A DNA stretch of 64,000 nucleotides from Gracilimonas sp964505215 (lineage in GTDB: Bacteria > Bacteroidota > Rhodothermia > Balneolales > Balneolaceae): contig CAZDGU010000013.1 of assembly GCA_964505215.1 (NCBI GenBank), positions 1 through 64,000 of the forward strand. Reading direction: 5' to 3'. Of the stretch, positions 36,601 through 44,759 are shown in pieces. Made by a program: the position numbers and the translations under genes. Below the pieces are notes generated by a model. The model searched no databases. It was not told the DNA's origin and was given only the letters and a program-made list of their open reading frames with translations. Each line of letters starts with the position of its first letter. Position 1 is the stretch's first letter.

Positions 36601-39375
36601 GCTGTTATTTTCCTTAATAGTATTTCCCAAAATAGTTACGGGAGAGTTGGGGTGGCGCAGATATACCCCCTCATCTTTATTATTAGCAACCGTACTGTTA
36701 GAAAGCTCTTTTAAGGAGTGATATAAATATGAGCTTGATGAACCCCGGGTAGTTTCTATACCATGACGTTCATTATTGCTAATGGTACTATTGCGTACCG
36801 TTAACTCTCCTGTTGGTTTAGATGATTTATGACTTCGTGCATATATACCGCTGTTCTTATTACGGCTTATATTCGAATTGTTAATAGTTAAGGTTGCATC
36901 ATCAATATGAATACCATGACTGCTGCCATATTCAATAGTCAGGTTATCAAACTCATTTAAAAAGGTTTTAAAGCCTGATACAGTCAACCCGGTTCGTGCA
37001 TATTTTATATGTATGTGCTCAAGCCTTGAATTTGTTGAAGCATCACCATCCAAGTAAATTCCACTGTGATCTCCCGGCTTGGCTGAAGTTGTGTCAGAAA
37101 CGGGGTTATTATTCCCGTTTACGGTATCATCACGATAGCTGGTGAATATTATTTTATCACTGGAAGTGCCCGCAGCTATTAGCATTCCCTGTACTCTCAA
37201 GTTATCATAACCCGACATTTTAATAACCGTTCCGGGCTCAATGGTAAGCGTGTCTGCTGAGTTTACGTTATATGTAGTATATCCATTATACATGTAGGAA
37301 CCACCGGCTATGGCTGCCGGTAAATCAGCACTGAGTGTGCCTTTTAAAGCTCGTCCATTCAGCTCTACCGCGTTCGGGTAGGCGTTATTTGAAAAGGTAT
37401 TATCGTCGGTTCCGCTTAAGTTTTTAAAATTAAAAGCTAAAGGACCCCAAATTCCCAAACCCAGTCGATTTCCTTCAAAATTATTCGCGTAAATCCTTCC
37501 TTGGGAGGTTCTTAGTCCGGTTTCTTTATTATTGAGGAAGTTGTTGTTTACAATCTGTACGCTTTCAGTAGCTGCTTTTGGCGTATATAAGTGCGCACCG
37601 GATTTCCCATTACCTTCAACGGTGTTATTCAAAAAATACAGCTGGGTGTTATACCCACCGGCCATGTCAAAGCCATAGTCTTTATTGAATGAAAAGGTTG
37701 AGTTTGTGACACTGTCAACCACGGCCGTAGCTCCGTTATAAGTGTCTATATATACACCTGAATCATTATTATAACTGAATTTGGAGCTGTCTATTCCAAC
37801 CGTAAAGTTTGATGAGGAGTTTATGATATTTACAAACAATCCATGCCTGTTATTACGCTGTGCAACTATATTTTTAATATTTACGGTTGTAGATACCTCA
37901 AACCCATGCTCTCCATTTGCATTCGACACAATATTCTTAAAGACGGTAGGTACCGCATCCAACTGAATACCGGTTCGCGCATTGTTATCTACAAACATGT
38001 TGGTTAGCTGTACGCTGGGACTGCTAACTCGCAATGCTGTTTGACCGGAACCGGCATAGCGAATATTCACATAATTCAATACAGAAGATGTACCGGAGTT
38101 ACTTAAATAAATACTGCCCCACTCTCCCGGCGAAGGCGTGCTGTTTCTTCCATCCCCATTGGTATCTCCCCCATATACATCATCGGTTATAGAAGTAAAA
38201 GCAATTACGCTGTCTTTTTTACCATCCGCATACATGGTACCGTTAATAGTCAGACTTCTTCCCGACTCAAACTTAATGTTTGTTCCTGGCTGAATATATA
38301 AAGTATCGTTAGAGGCGAGCGAAATACTACTTTTCACCACGTAAACGGTATCAGAGTACAAGGTATCTAAATTCACAAAGTTCAGAGTCAGCTCTTTAAC
38401 CGGTAAGTTTGCGGTGTTTGACAACCAAGGGTCAAAATCAATATTATTGCTGATGTTATCTCCAATACCGGCCGGGTTGGTTAAATTGGAAGGTCCCGAA
38501 CGTGCTCCCCAAAAATTATATTCAGCCTTAACAGGACTTACACCTTCATTAATAGCTCCCCAGGTAGTATTACCTTCAATATTGTTATCCTCAATTAGGG
38601 GTGAATTTGAACCGGCTTCAATAATGCGAATCCCAATATTATTTCCTCTGATTTTATTATTGGTGATGGCAGCCGTAGATCCATTATCTAAATATATACC
38701 TGTTCCGTTGGTATCTATTTCCGTGAAATTAATAGTGGGAGAAGCGTTTATGGGCACTCGAATTCCACCCTGAGAGTTTCTTTTAACAAAAGAAGAATCA
38801 ACCACAAAGTTCAATGAAATATCTGCAAACACACCATAGCCGTTATTATCCTCAAATACCGAGTGTGTAATGGTAGGGCTGGAAGCTCTCAAATCAACCC
38901 CGTGCACATTACTGTACTTAAATGTACTGTTACTGATTGGAACAGCATAAGCTCCGGTTGTATAAGAAAGCAAAGCTCCTCCGCTGCCGGCTCCCCCATA
39001 TTCCATAATTACATAATCTATGACAGATCCTGCATTGGAAGTATTATTAAAACGAACGGTATTCCAATCACCGGGATTTTTGGTTGCTGCACTTGAAGTA
39101 AACAAAATCTCATTTCCGCTTTCACCGTCAGCAACCAGAGCTCCATCAACCAGAAGTGATGTCCCGCTGTCAAATTGCACCTCCACGCCGGGCTCTATGG
39201 TAAGTGTTACTCCCTGATCAATTATAACAGTACCCGTTACTTGATAAGGGCTATTTGCCAGTTGCCAGGTTTGATTGGTCTTCAACGTATCTGAAACAGA
39301 TACTTGCGCAAAAAGCGTTGTTGAAAAAATTGCACATACTATGACAAGGAGGATTAGTAGCTTAGTTGGTTTCAT
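33676..39375 (-). CDS. Giant secreted beta-helix protein with type I dockerin and type IX sorting tail
   Basis: From ATG 39375 (MKPTKLLILL) the protein has 1,899 residues; the longer frame begins with TTG and lacks a signal. After the signal peptide (about 1-24) come five related modules beginning near residues 25, 328, 678, 1012 and 1358. Each opens with a T(L)xI(x)PGTxxK strand, a VFTSxRDDxYGG segment and GDWSGI, then many right-handed beta-helix coils (NSxxSxNxxxGI). A type I dockerin lies about 1600-1667 with two calcium loops, DVTEDGTISAFD and DVSGNGVVSAMD. A cohesin-like segment and the sorting tail (NPFNPSTNIAYD) finish it. No catalytic motif was seen; carbohydrate or surface binding is possible. 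Confidence 0.9.
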   Translation of the reverse strand: MKPTKLLILLVIVCAIFSTTLFAQVSVSDTLKTNQTWQLANSPYQVTGTVIIDQGVTLTIEPGVEVQFDSGTSLLVDGALVADGESGNEILFTSSAATKNPGDWNTVRFNNTSNAGSVIDYVIMEYGGAGSGGALLSYTTGAYAVPISNSTFKYSNVHGVDLRASSPTITHSVFEDNNGYGVFADISLNFVVDSSFVKRNSQGGIRVPINASPTINFTEIDTNGTGIYLDNGSTAAITNNKIRGNNIGIRIIEAGSNSPLIEDNNIEGNTTWGAINEGVSPVKAEYNFWGARSGPSNLTNPAGIGDNISNNIDFDPWLSNTANLPVKELTLNFVNLDTLYSDTVYVVKSSISLASNDTLYIQPGTNIKFESGRSLTINGTMYADGKKDSVIAFTSITDDVYGGDTNGDGRNSTPSPGEWGSIYLSNSGTSSVLNYVNIRYAGSGQTALRVSSPSVQLTNMFVDNNARTGIQLDAVPTVFKNIVSNANGEHGFEVSTTVNIKNIVAQRNNRHGLFVNIINSSSNFTVGIDSSKFSYNNDSGVYIDTYNGATAVVDSVTNSTFSFNKDYGFDMAGGYNTQLYFLNNTVEGNGKSGAHLYTPKAATESVQIVNNNFLNNKETGLRTSQGRIYANNFEGNRLGLGIWGPLAFNFKNLSGTDDNTFSNNAYPNAVELNGRALKGTLSADLPAAIAGGSYMYNGYTTYNVNSADTLTIEPGTVIKMSGYDNLRVQGMLIAAGTSSDKIIFTSYRDDTVNGNNNPVSDTTSAKPGDHSGIYLDGDASTNSRLEHIHIKYARTGLTVSGFKTFLNEFDNLTIEYGSSHGIHIDDATLTINNSNISRNKNSGIYARSHKSSKPTGELTVRNSTISNNERHGIETTRGSSSSYLYHSLKELSNSTVANNKDEGVYLRHPNSPVTILGNTIKENNSHGVWIFHRNMPKKDISIAGNTFKDNAKSGVRTSSATFIDNVFDGNEFGISLQGKLGYSYVDDLGADGNLFTNNKYNNALELYPYYLKDTLSVVFPVQITSGVYMLADGSSDVVDGDTLSIDAGVIVKGGHESYADLYVYNGMLLSLGTKANTVVFTSYRDDNYGGKTSAVGDTTSPKVGDWSGITLRHSSGHNTKYSNLSNAIVKFGRTNIHVNGGEEAIVPTWKNIESTFASSDALEVSNAEITVDSSKFSYANSYGVHLRNHSTASKTSITLRNSEVIGNGREGIYTSRGSSSSYKYGFVRELSNSIVSDNGDHGVYARYASAPMTFQFNTIANNAGNGIFATVTKDATTDTVLTIAGNKILDNTGTGILSSRANIVSDTLEGNEFPIGITGILSKQGTVNENGNFYQDNVIRNNTIDSVIAVQDDVHGILGGTKPAGFAHNVLVTSGNVTVNSGDSLTVTPGTIVKLGYKNSYQGIQSRGTFISDGEVDNKIVFTSLNDDTYGGNTNRDTTGVVPEPGDWSDIELYDQSSDSSYVRNTIIRYGRTNLQFHNSDAVVDSSAFSYASSQGLYMTGNARPTIRSSDIHHNQYGSRIDGSANPVFQLNNFYNNDRAALYNNTTNTIMAEHNYWNHSTGPLVDKGADKNLDGQGDYIDVINGAVDYRPFLTGRNGILLGDVTEDGTISAFDASNILQHVLGAITLAGNGLAAADVSGNGVVSAMDASFVLQFVVGNISGFPGQGKRATDNMSEAITMEYVDGSGFTDLNLHSTGEATLYSTEFNLVIPNNHITAVELSASDFENTFTLSSRIEADTVRIAMAANKAVTEVGLMAAIRLVHDKDASISNTKDLIKYNKFWLNETDLTEHVNANYTEVENSLSDIPEEFDLKQNYPNPFNPSTNIAYDLPTNGEVKIQVFNLLGQLVQTVVDKKQNAGRYTMKWDASRFGSGAYFLRIDFEGSDSKNYSQVRKMLLIK

Positions 39376-39405
39376 TTTACCCGAGTTTTGTTTAGAGCTT
39401 TCTTT

Positions 39406-39437
39406 ATTATACGTAATCAAATCAGATATTGGGTCAA
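39406..39437 (-). promoter_or_regulatory. Possible promoter of the dockerin gene
   Basis: TATAAT at 39406-39411 and TTGACC at 39432-39437 on the minus strand. The 20-nt spacing is longer than the usual 16-18, so the -35 assignment is weak and the promoter may depend on an activator bound further upstream. Confidence 0.4.
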
Positions 39438-39464
39438 AAAAAACGCCTTTCCTCAATAAAAAAC

Positions 39465-39482
39465 ACTACACAAACGGGTAGT
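39465..39482. promoter_or_regulatory. Near-palindromic operator candidate upstream of the dockerin gene
   Basis: ACTACAC-AAAC-GGGTAGT on the plus strand, followed by TTTTT. Same 7-4-7 layout and the same GGGTAGTTTTT as the site before the response regulator (28003-28020). It lies about 90 bp before the dockerin start and about 55 bp upstream of the TATAAT box, a normal place for an activator of the NarL/LuxR type. Confidence 0.55.
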
Positions 39483-39632
39483 TTTTCTGTTATATATTCT
39501 TCGTTTTTAGCTGTACGGTATCAAAAAAAGCATTTTTAAACCGCATTACAGAGATGAGATGACCCCTTCTAATTGTTAGAAAACCTGAATACATTTTCAG
39601 CAAAATTAACAGATAAGCTTCTATAAAAACAT

Positions 39633-39694
39633 AAAAAACCCACAAGCCTCAGAAAATACATTACTTGTAAATATTCTGAGACGTGCGGGTTTAA
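39633..39694 (-). terminator. Terminator after the amidohydrolase operon
   Basis: On the minus strand AAACCC...GGGTTT is an outer stem and TCTCAGAA/TTCTGAG an inner stem, followed by a T-rich tail. It lies about 30 bp past the stop of the last amidohydrolase gene. Confidence 0.75.
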
Positions 39695-39722
39695 AGTCTG
39701 TGCGTAAAACAGAAACGGGTTG

Positions 39723-41039
39723 TTATTTATTTACCGCATTTCTATCCAAAAACTCGTCGTAAAGTTGAGAGTGTCTGCTCACCATTGGAATTTTATATCC
39801 TTTGATGAAAACTTGCTCAATATTGGTCATTGGCTGAAGCGGGTCGCCGTCAGAAATAAATAGGTTTGCCTGCTTTCCGGCCTCTAAAGAGCCCAGTCGA
39901 TTATCAACCCCAAAAATTTGAGCGGGGTTGATAGTCAGTGCTTTAATGGCTTCTTCTTTTCCTAAACCGTAAGCTGCTGCGTAGCCTGCTTCAAAAGGCG
40001 CATTTCGAGAGTTCTCGGTGTCATCCGAAACAATAGCCACTTTTACGCCGGCTTTTGCCATTATACCCGGATTTTGATACGGACGCTGGTAGTTGTCGTA
40101 ATCACGGCTTGGCGTGTATAAGGTAGTAGTAAGTACGGGAATATCGGCTTCCGCAATTTCCTCAGCCACCCGCCAGCCTTCTTTCACGCCGGCAAATGCA
40201 TACTTCATGTCCTCGTTTTTCTGAGTCCACGTAATAGCATCCAATATATCCTGCTCACGATTTACGGTGATGACCACCCGAACTTTTCCGGCCAGCACTT
40301 CGCGCATGGCTTCCATTCTTGGGTCAAAATCAGGCTTAGTTTTTCCTTTAGGACTTTGCTCGTATGCTTTCATCATTTGGTCGTAAAAGCGTGCTTTGTC
40401 TAAGAAATCATCTATTTCTTTGAGATTTTTCTCATATTGTTTTTTCACTTCTTCGTCACTGCGGCGATCCCACCAGCCTCCTTTTCGCGATGAGGGTAAG
40501 TTCAATATCAGCGCACCGCTTTTCTTAACGGCCATAGAATCAGGCGAATATCCCCACAAATCCATAACGGCTGCTTTACCTGAAATTGACCCTGAGCTTG
40601 GCTTTGAAAGCACAGTAGTTACGCCACTTACACGCGTTACAGGAACCGCTGCACTGTTAGGGTTGAAGGCGGTAAAAGCGTACATGTGCGGATTGAACTG
40701 CCCCAGTTCGGCATTATCTACCGTAACGGGTACGGCTGAAATTTCTACCAGCCCTAAGCCGGTCCATCCGTCAATAAAGCCGGGATAAACATGCTTTCCG
40801 GTGGCGTCTATGCGTTTATAATCGGCAGTTATTTTTGCATTTTTTCCAACCTGAACAATTTTCTCACCATCAATTAAAAGAACTCCTCCTTCAATCACTC
40901 CGTTTGTTACCGTGTGAATGGTAGCGCCGGTGATAGCAAATTTCCCAAATTCAGGCTTTTCCGTAATCTGTGCGTTGGTTGTAGCGGTAAAACTAAACAG
41001 CAGTGCCGCTATAGCAATAAATAATATGCTCTTCTTCAT
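39723..41039 (-). CDS. Secreted amidohydrolase-family protein, metal-site degenerate (third gene of operon)
   Basis: A 438-residue exported protein: signal peptide about 1-23 (ends TNAQ), then an amidohydrolase-superfamily barrel. The strand that normally carries the HxH metal ligands reads VYPGFIDGWTGLG, with no His. The later His positions are also replaced (VVITVNREQD, FAGVKEG), while the Asp-containing AIVSDDTEN and the C-terminal NPAQIFGVDNRLGSLEAGKQANL remain. It probably lacks classical hydrolase chemistry. It follows its paralogue with a 15-bp gap and is last before the terminator. Confidence 0.88.
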   Translation of the reverse strand: MKKSILFIAIAALLFSFTATTNAQITEKPEFGKFAITGATIHTVTNGVIEGGVLLIDGEKIVQVGKNAKITADYKRIDATGKHVYPGFIDGWTGLGLVEISAVPVTVDNAELGQFNPHMYAFTAFNPNSAAVPVTRVSGVTTVLSKPSSGSISGKAAVMDLWGYSPDSMAVKKSGALILNLPSSRKGGWWDRRSDEEVKKQYEKNLKEIDDFLDKARFYDQMMKAYEQSPKGKTKPDFDPRMEAMREVLAGKVRVVITVNREQDILDAITWTQKNEDMKYAFAGVKEGWRVAEEIAEADIPVLTTTLYTPSRDYDNYQRPYQNPGIMAKAGVKVAIVSDDTENSRNAPFEAGYAAAYGLGKEEAIKALTINPAQIFGVDNRLGSLEAGKQANLFISDGDPLQPMTNIEQVFIKGYKIPMVSRHSQLYDEFLDRNAVNK

Positions 41040-41054
41040 TTTTCTGACTCCTGT

Positions 41055-42443
41055 TTAATTTTGAGTATTGTTTTCGAAAAGATAGAAAGCATCTTGCATG
41101 CAGGCATCTTCTTCTCTTCGAGACGTAATTTTGCGGAAGTTAGCTCCGTTTTTAAATTCCGTACTTGGGTTGATTTTCACCCGCATGTCATCGGGATCAT
41201 TTTCGCGGTCAAAGTATTTTTTACCGTCCACAAAAGTCATTTCCGGAATGCTGTAAATATCTAACGGATGTCCGCTCCATACAACCACATCGCCGTCTTT
41301 TCCTTTTTCGATACTTCCCACACGGTCGTCAATTCCTAACTGAATGGCTGGGTGCAGCGTAATCATTTTCAGCGCATCATTGACGGATGTTTTGCCATAA
41401 CGCACTACTTTTGCAGCTTCGTGATTCAGCGTTCTCAACAGCTGATTGTTATCACTGTTAATGGAGTTTATCACCCCGTTTGCATTCAGGATTGATGCGT
41501 TGTAAGCAGTGGAGTAATACACTTCAAACTTATATGCCCACCAGTCAGAGAAAACGGAGGTTTTGGCTCCGTTTTTAGCAATTTCGGGAGCTACTTTAAA
41601 GGCCTCATTTGCGTGTTGTAGCGTATAGTTTTTGATTCCATAATCATTAAAAACGCGCATCAGCATCAGAATTTCATCTGCTCTGTATGAGTGAGAGTGA
41701 ACCCAAATCTCTCCTTCAATTATATCATTAAGCACTTCGTAACGCAGATTTTCGGCAACAGGAACCGGTGGGGTGCCTTTTCTTCGCTTATCGTATGCCG
41801 ATTTTGCCTTTAAGTAAGCTTCTCGTTTACGCTTATAATCCAGCGCTTCATTAAAGTGGTTACGAATAACCTGCTCAACGCCCATTCGGGTTCGGGGCTG
41901 AACTCCATTTCCTTGTCCGTGTACGCGAGTCGGGTTTTCGCCCAAAGCAAACTTAATGGTTCGGTGAGCACCTTCAAATCGCATTTCATCCTGCGAAGTG
42001 CCGTAACGCAGCTTCAGCGTTTCGCCCTGACCGCCAATAACGTTGGCCGAGCCGTGCATCAGATGAATGGTTGTAGCACCGCCGGCAAGCGCATGATAAA
42101 TGCCTACTTCGTTGGGATCTACGGATTCTTCCATGGTCACTTCGGCCGTTACCGGATTTCGCGCCTCATTAATATCCACGCCGTTCAGGTGTGAGTGGGC
42201 ATCAATAATTCCGGGCATCACATATTTTCCTGTGGCATCCACAGTTGTTACGCCACGGGGTGATTTCAGGTCTTTCCCTATTTCTTTGATGATACCGTTT
42301 TGAATGAGCACATCTGTGTTTTCCAAATCGCCATCAGTAATCGTAATTACCGTTGCGTTTTTAATAAGGACTGACCCTTTTTCCTGCCCATTGGCAGCTA
42401 ATCCAAAACAAACGAATACAAACAGTGTTAGTAATTTCTTCAT
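41055..42443 (-). CDS. Secreted amidohydrolase, metal site intact (second gene of operon)
   Basis: A 462-residue exported member of the amidohydrolase superfamily (imidazolonepropionase-like group). Signal peptide about 1-19. All metal-site elements are present: VMPGIIDAHSHLNGV (HxH), IWVHSHSYRADE, YTLQHANEAF and the Asp of INSDNNQ. The C-terminal beta-sandwich is KGKDGDVVVWSGHPLDIY-like (GSIEKGKDGDVVVWSG). It lies between two paralogues that lack these His residues, with gaps of 4 and 15 bp. The substrate cannot be named; a peptide-like or cyclic amide is typical for the group. Confidence 0.9.
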   Translation of the reverse strand: MKKLLTLFVFVCFGLAANGQEKGSVLIKNATVITITDGDLENTDVLIQNGIIKEIGKDLKSPRGVTTVDATGKYVMPGIIDAHSHLNGVDINEARNPVTAEVTMEESVDPNEVGIYHALAGGATTIHLMHGSANVIGGQGETLKLRYGTSQDEMRFEGAHRTIKFALGENPTRVHGQGNGVQPRTRMGVEQVIRNHFNEALDYKRKREAYLKAKSAYDKRRKGTPPVPVAENLRYEVLNDIIEGEIWVHSHSYRADEILMLMRVFNDYGIKNYTLQHANEAFKVAPEIAKNGAKTSVFSDWWAYKFEVYYSTAYNASILNANGVINSINSDNNQLLRTLNHEAAKVVRYGKTSVNDALKMITLHPAIQLGIDDRVGSIEKGKDGDVVVWSGHPLDIYSIPEMTFVDGKKYFDRENDPDDMRVKINPSTEFKNGANFRKITSRREEDACMQDAFYLFENNTQN

Positions 42444-42447
42444 TGTT

Positions 42448-43821
42448 TTATTCTCCGTTTAATTCAAAAATAGTACCGTTGGAAATGCTTTTAAGCACTT
42501 TCGCCTTTTCTTCCGAAAAAGGCTTATCAAATACGGTAAAGCTGGCATTTTTGCCTTTTTCAACCGTCCCCAACACCTTTGCGGCACCTAATATAGACGC
42601 CGTATTTATGGTTGCGATCTTCAGAAATTCCTCCTCAGAAAGCTCCCCTTCATCCATTAAAGTTTTCAGGTTTTTGGATAAATCCTTCAGCTTTAAACCG
42701 GCCGAGGCATAGCCTACATGTATTCCGGAATCCAGCAGTTTTCGGATATTTTGCACTTCTGCTTTCCAGGCTTCCAGCTGCTTATCGCGGTAGGCTTGCT
42801 CTTCCTCAGATATTTCTTCTTCTGATTTTTCAGCTTTTTCATCCGAATCTTTTTTATCTGAATCTTTCTTTTTTGATTCTTTTGCTTTCTTCTGTTTTGC
42901 GTACCATTTAGGTACTTCGGAGAAATCTATGCCGGCCAGTACCGGGATGTTTCGTTTCTTAAGCTCTTTGGCTTTGGCATAGGCTTCTTTTCCTGAAACT
43001 ATTACCACATCAAAGCCGAACTCATCCTGCAGTTTAAATAACCGCTCGATATTTTCTTTGGAGTCCACCTCAAAGTAAAGCGGCATCTCTCCATTTACGA
43101 GCGGGAATAAAGCCTCTAAAACAGCACTTCTATCGGGTGCGGGCATTTCGGGATTTTGTTTGTAATAGGCCATGTGCTGCTGAAGAGCCTGTGCATCAAA
43201 CATAAGCTGCCTGAATTTCGCCATCACTCCCATTTGCGTGGATGGATAAGCGCCGGTTCCCCAGCCACCGGGTGCCGTTTCGAAAGAGCCGCCTAAAGCC
43301 ACGGTATTTTTAGCCAAGCTCACATTTTCAGACTCCGGAGCTAAATAAAAAACTTCTACTTGTCCGGGCAGCATATTTCCATCCGGATAAAGTGCCGCTG
43401 TGGTGAATCCTGCCGATATTGCCGCTTTAAAGCTTTTATCTTCGGTTAACAGCTCCGATAGCTTTCGCTCGGGCTGAACTCCGGCACGGTCGTATGGAGG
43501 ATCTCCGGGATTTTTCAGCTTCTTTAAATCCTTGGGCTTTTCCGGACTTCCCCAAATTGCATACCCATCAATAAAACCGGGATATACGTGTAGGCTGTCT
43601 CCGCCATCTGTAATAAAAGCGTCAAATGGGATGGTTACTTTTTTTCCAGCGGCTTCAATCACGCCATCACGCCAAACAATAGTGGCCGAGTTGGTGACGG
43701 AACCGTCTGAGTTATGTAGAGTTACGTTTTTTAGCGCTTGTGCGGGTGTAGTTTGGGCAAAAATACCCTGAAAACTAAGTCCCGTACAAATCATCGCTAA
43801 CAGTAGAATGTGTTTTCGCAT
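42448..43821 (-). CDS. Secreted amidohydrolase-family protein, metal-site degenerate (first gene of operon)
   Basis: A 457-residue exported protein starting at ATG 43821 (MRKHILLLAMICTG), chosen because the signal peptide begins there; a 12-residue longer frame exists. The HxH strand reads VYPGFIDGYAIWGSP, without His. The later barrel positions read PLYFEVDSKEN, VVIVSGKEAYAK and GIHVGYASAGL, again without the ligands. A Lys/Asp/Glu-rich insert lies near residues 310-345. First gene of the three-paralogue operon, 4 bp before the intact one. Possibly a binding or helper subunit; that is inference. Confidence 0.86.
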   Translation of the reverse strand: MRKHILLLAMICTGLSFQGIFAQTTPAQALKNVTLHNSDGSVTNSATIVWRDGVIEAAGKKVTIPFDAFITDGGDSLHVYPGFIDGYAIWGSPEKPKDLKKLKNPGDPPYDRAGVQPERKLSELLTEDKSFKAAISAGFTTAALYPDGNMLPGQVEVFYLAPESENVSLAKNTVALGGSFETAPGGWGTGAYPSTQMGVMAKFRQLMFDAQALQQHMAYYKQNPEMPAPDRSAVLEALFPLVNGEMPLYFEVDSKENIERLFKLQDEFGFDVVIVSGKEAYAKAKELKKRNIPVLAGIDFSEVPKWYAKQKKAKESKKKDSDKKDSDEKAEKSEEEISEEEQAYRDKQLEAWKAEVQNIRKLLDSGIHVGYASAGLKLKDLSKNLKTLMDEGELSEEEFLKIATINTASILGAAKVLGTVEKGKNASFTVFDKPFSEEKAKVLKSISNGTIFELNGE

Positions 43822-43975
43822 AGCACCGTTATGTAATTTCAATTTTATAGGTGCCATAATAACCGCATTAATTCCCTCTTAAAAAAGCTTAGGATCTCAA
43901 AATTTTGTAAATATTGGTTTTTTGAATTTCATAAAGCTCATCCTTGCTCCTTTCCTAATTATATCAGTTTTGAAC

Positions 43976-44011
43976 TGTGATGGGTGTGATTTTTGTGATG
44001 TGTGTGATGGT
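43976..44011. repeat. 9-bp minisatellite, four copies of TGTGATNNN
   Basis: Units TGTGATGGG, TGTGATTTT, TGTGATGTG and TGTGATGGT follow without gaps. The copy number could vary between strains. Confidence 0.85.
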
Positions 44012-44198
44012 TTTGTTGCGTTAAATCAGAAAAGCTCCTATTAACAAATAACCAATTCCCAAAACCATTCCCAAACAAATTGTCCATCGGTAATCGATCG
44101 TTCGGTCTTGTTGCTCGATTCGATGAGCTAAGCCTAATCCATCGATCAGACGGGCAATCCGTCAAATCGAATCCGAAGTGATAATACCACCTTATTCT

Positions 44199-44224
44199 CG
44201 CTCCCAATAACCCCGTTGGGAGCG
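44199..44224. repeat. Perfect inverted repeat, 9-bp stem
   Basis: CGCTCCCAA and TTGGGAGCG around the loop TAACCCCG. There is no T-run on either side, so it is not a standard terminator. Confidence 0.85.
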
Positions 44225-44237
44225 CTGTAAAGAACCC

Positions 44238-44365
44238 CCCGGTTCAAAACGAACATGTTTCCAAGGCGGCGTTGATAAAGTCAGCTGCCTAATTCCCGAG
44301 ATTACTTCGGCAGTTGGGATGGCGGGCGTGATTTTGGCTGATTCCTCCTCGCAAAAGGTTTCGTT
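44238..44365 (+). repeat. Diverged direct repeat, copy A
   Basis: Shares with copy B the blocks GGTTCAAAACGAACATG, GCGTTGATAAAGT, CGAGATT.CTTCGGC, GGGCGTG and CCTCGCAAA in the same order and similar spacing, separated by about 520 bp. Not recognised as a named element. Confidence 0.75.
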
Positions 44366-44390
44366 CATTAGCACCCCAAATCGATTTAAG

Positions 44391-44431
44391 GAGATCCTTC
44401 ACTCCGCATGCGCTGCGTTCAGGATGACAGG
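44391..44431. repeat. Dispersed intergenic repeat piece (GAAGGATCT type)
   Basis: Minus strand reads CCTGTCATCCTGAACGCAGC then GCATGCGGAGTGAAGGATCTC. This is the pattern of short dispersed intergenic repeats common in Bacteroidetes-like genomes. The CCGCATGCG core is partly palindromic. Confidence 0.6.
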
Positions 44432-44556
44432 GGTTTTTAGTACATCTCTTTGCCTCCCTGCGGTCGGGCGTTGCCTTTTCAGGCAATCAGAAATAACAAC
44501 ATGACCGGTGCGGACATCGACACGCTTGCGTGGCGTTAGGCAGCAACCAGCTTCCA

Positions 44557-44613
44557 TGTCACCCTGAGTAATGAGCGAAGTGGAACGGAGCGAGTGAACG
44601 AAGGGTCTCATTT
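44557..44613. repeat. Dispersed intergenic repeat piece with terminal inverted ends
   Basis: Begins TGTCACCCTGAGTAATGAGC and ends GAACGAAGGGTCTCA; ACCCT and AGGGT form inverted ends. Similar in style to the pieces at 44391-44431 and 57903-58033. Confidence 0.6.
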
Positions 44614-44759
44614 TATGGGCAGCGCACTTGTCAACAGTTCGTTGTTCATCACCCCAAACTTTTTCAGGGAGATTCCGGCTCTGCGCTTCCATTTCACTAC
44701 AGTTTGTCTGGAATGACCGGCTTTTCTAAATAATCCTGTACATCAAAAACCCTGCAAAT

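Larger units (their letters stand above)
39376..39722. other. Intergenic region upstream of the dockerin gene
   Basis: 347 bp without a gene. It holds a -10-like TATAAT (minus strand, 39406-39411) 30 bp before the dockerin start, a TTGACC at 39432-39437 with a long 20-nt spacing, the operator candidate at 39465-39482 and the terminator of the amidohydrolase operon at 39633-39694. The remainder shows nothing recognisable. Confidence 0.6.

Noticed and set aside
33676..39456. Dockerin gene start at 39456
   Set aside because: The codon is TTG and the added 27 residues are not a signal peptide; ATG 39375 gives a normal one.
43959..44692. Several short open frames on both strands of the repeat region
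   Set aside because: They follow repeat sequences, have no start signals and no recognisable protein family.
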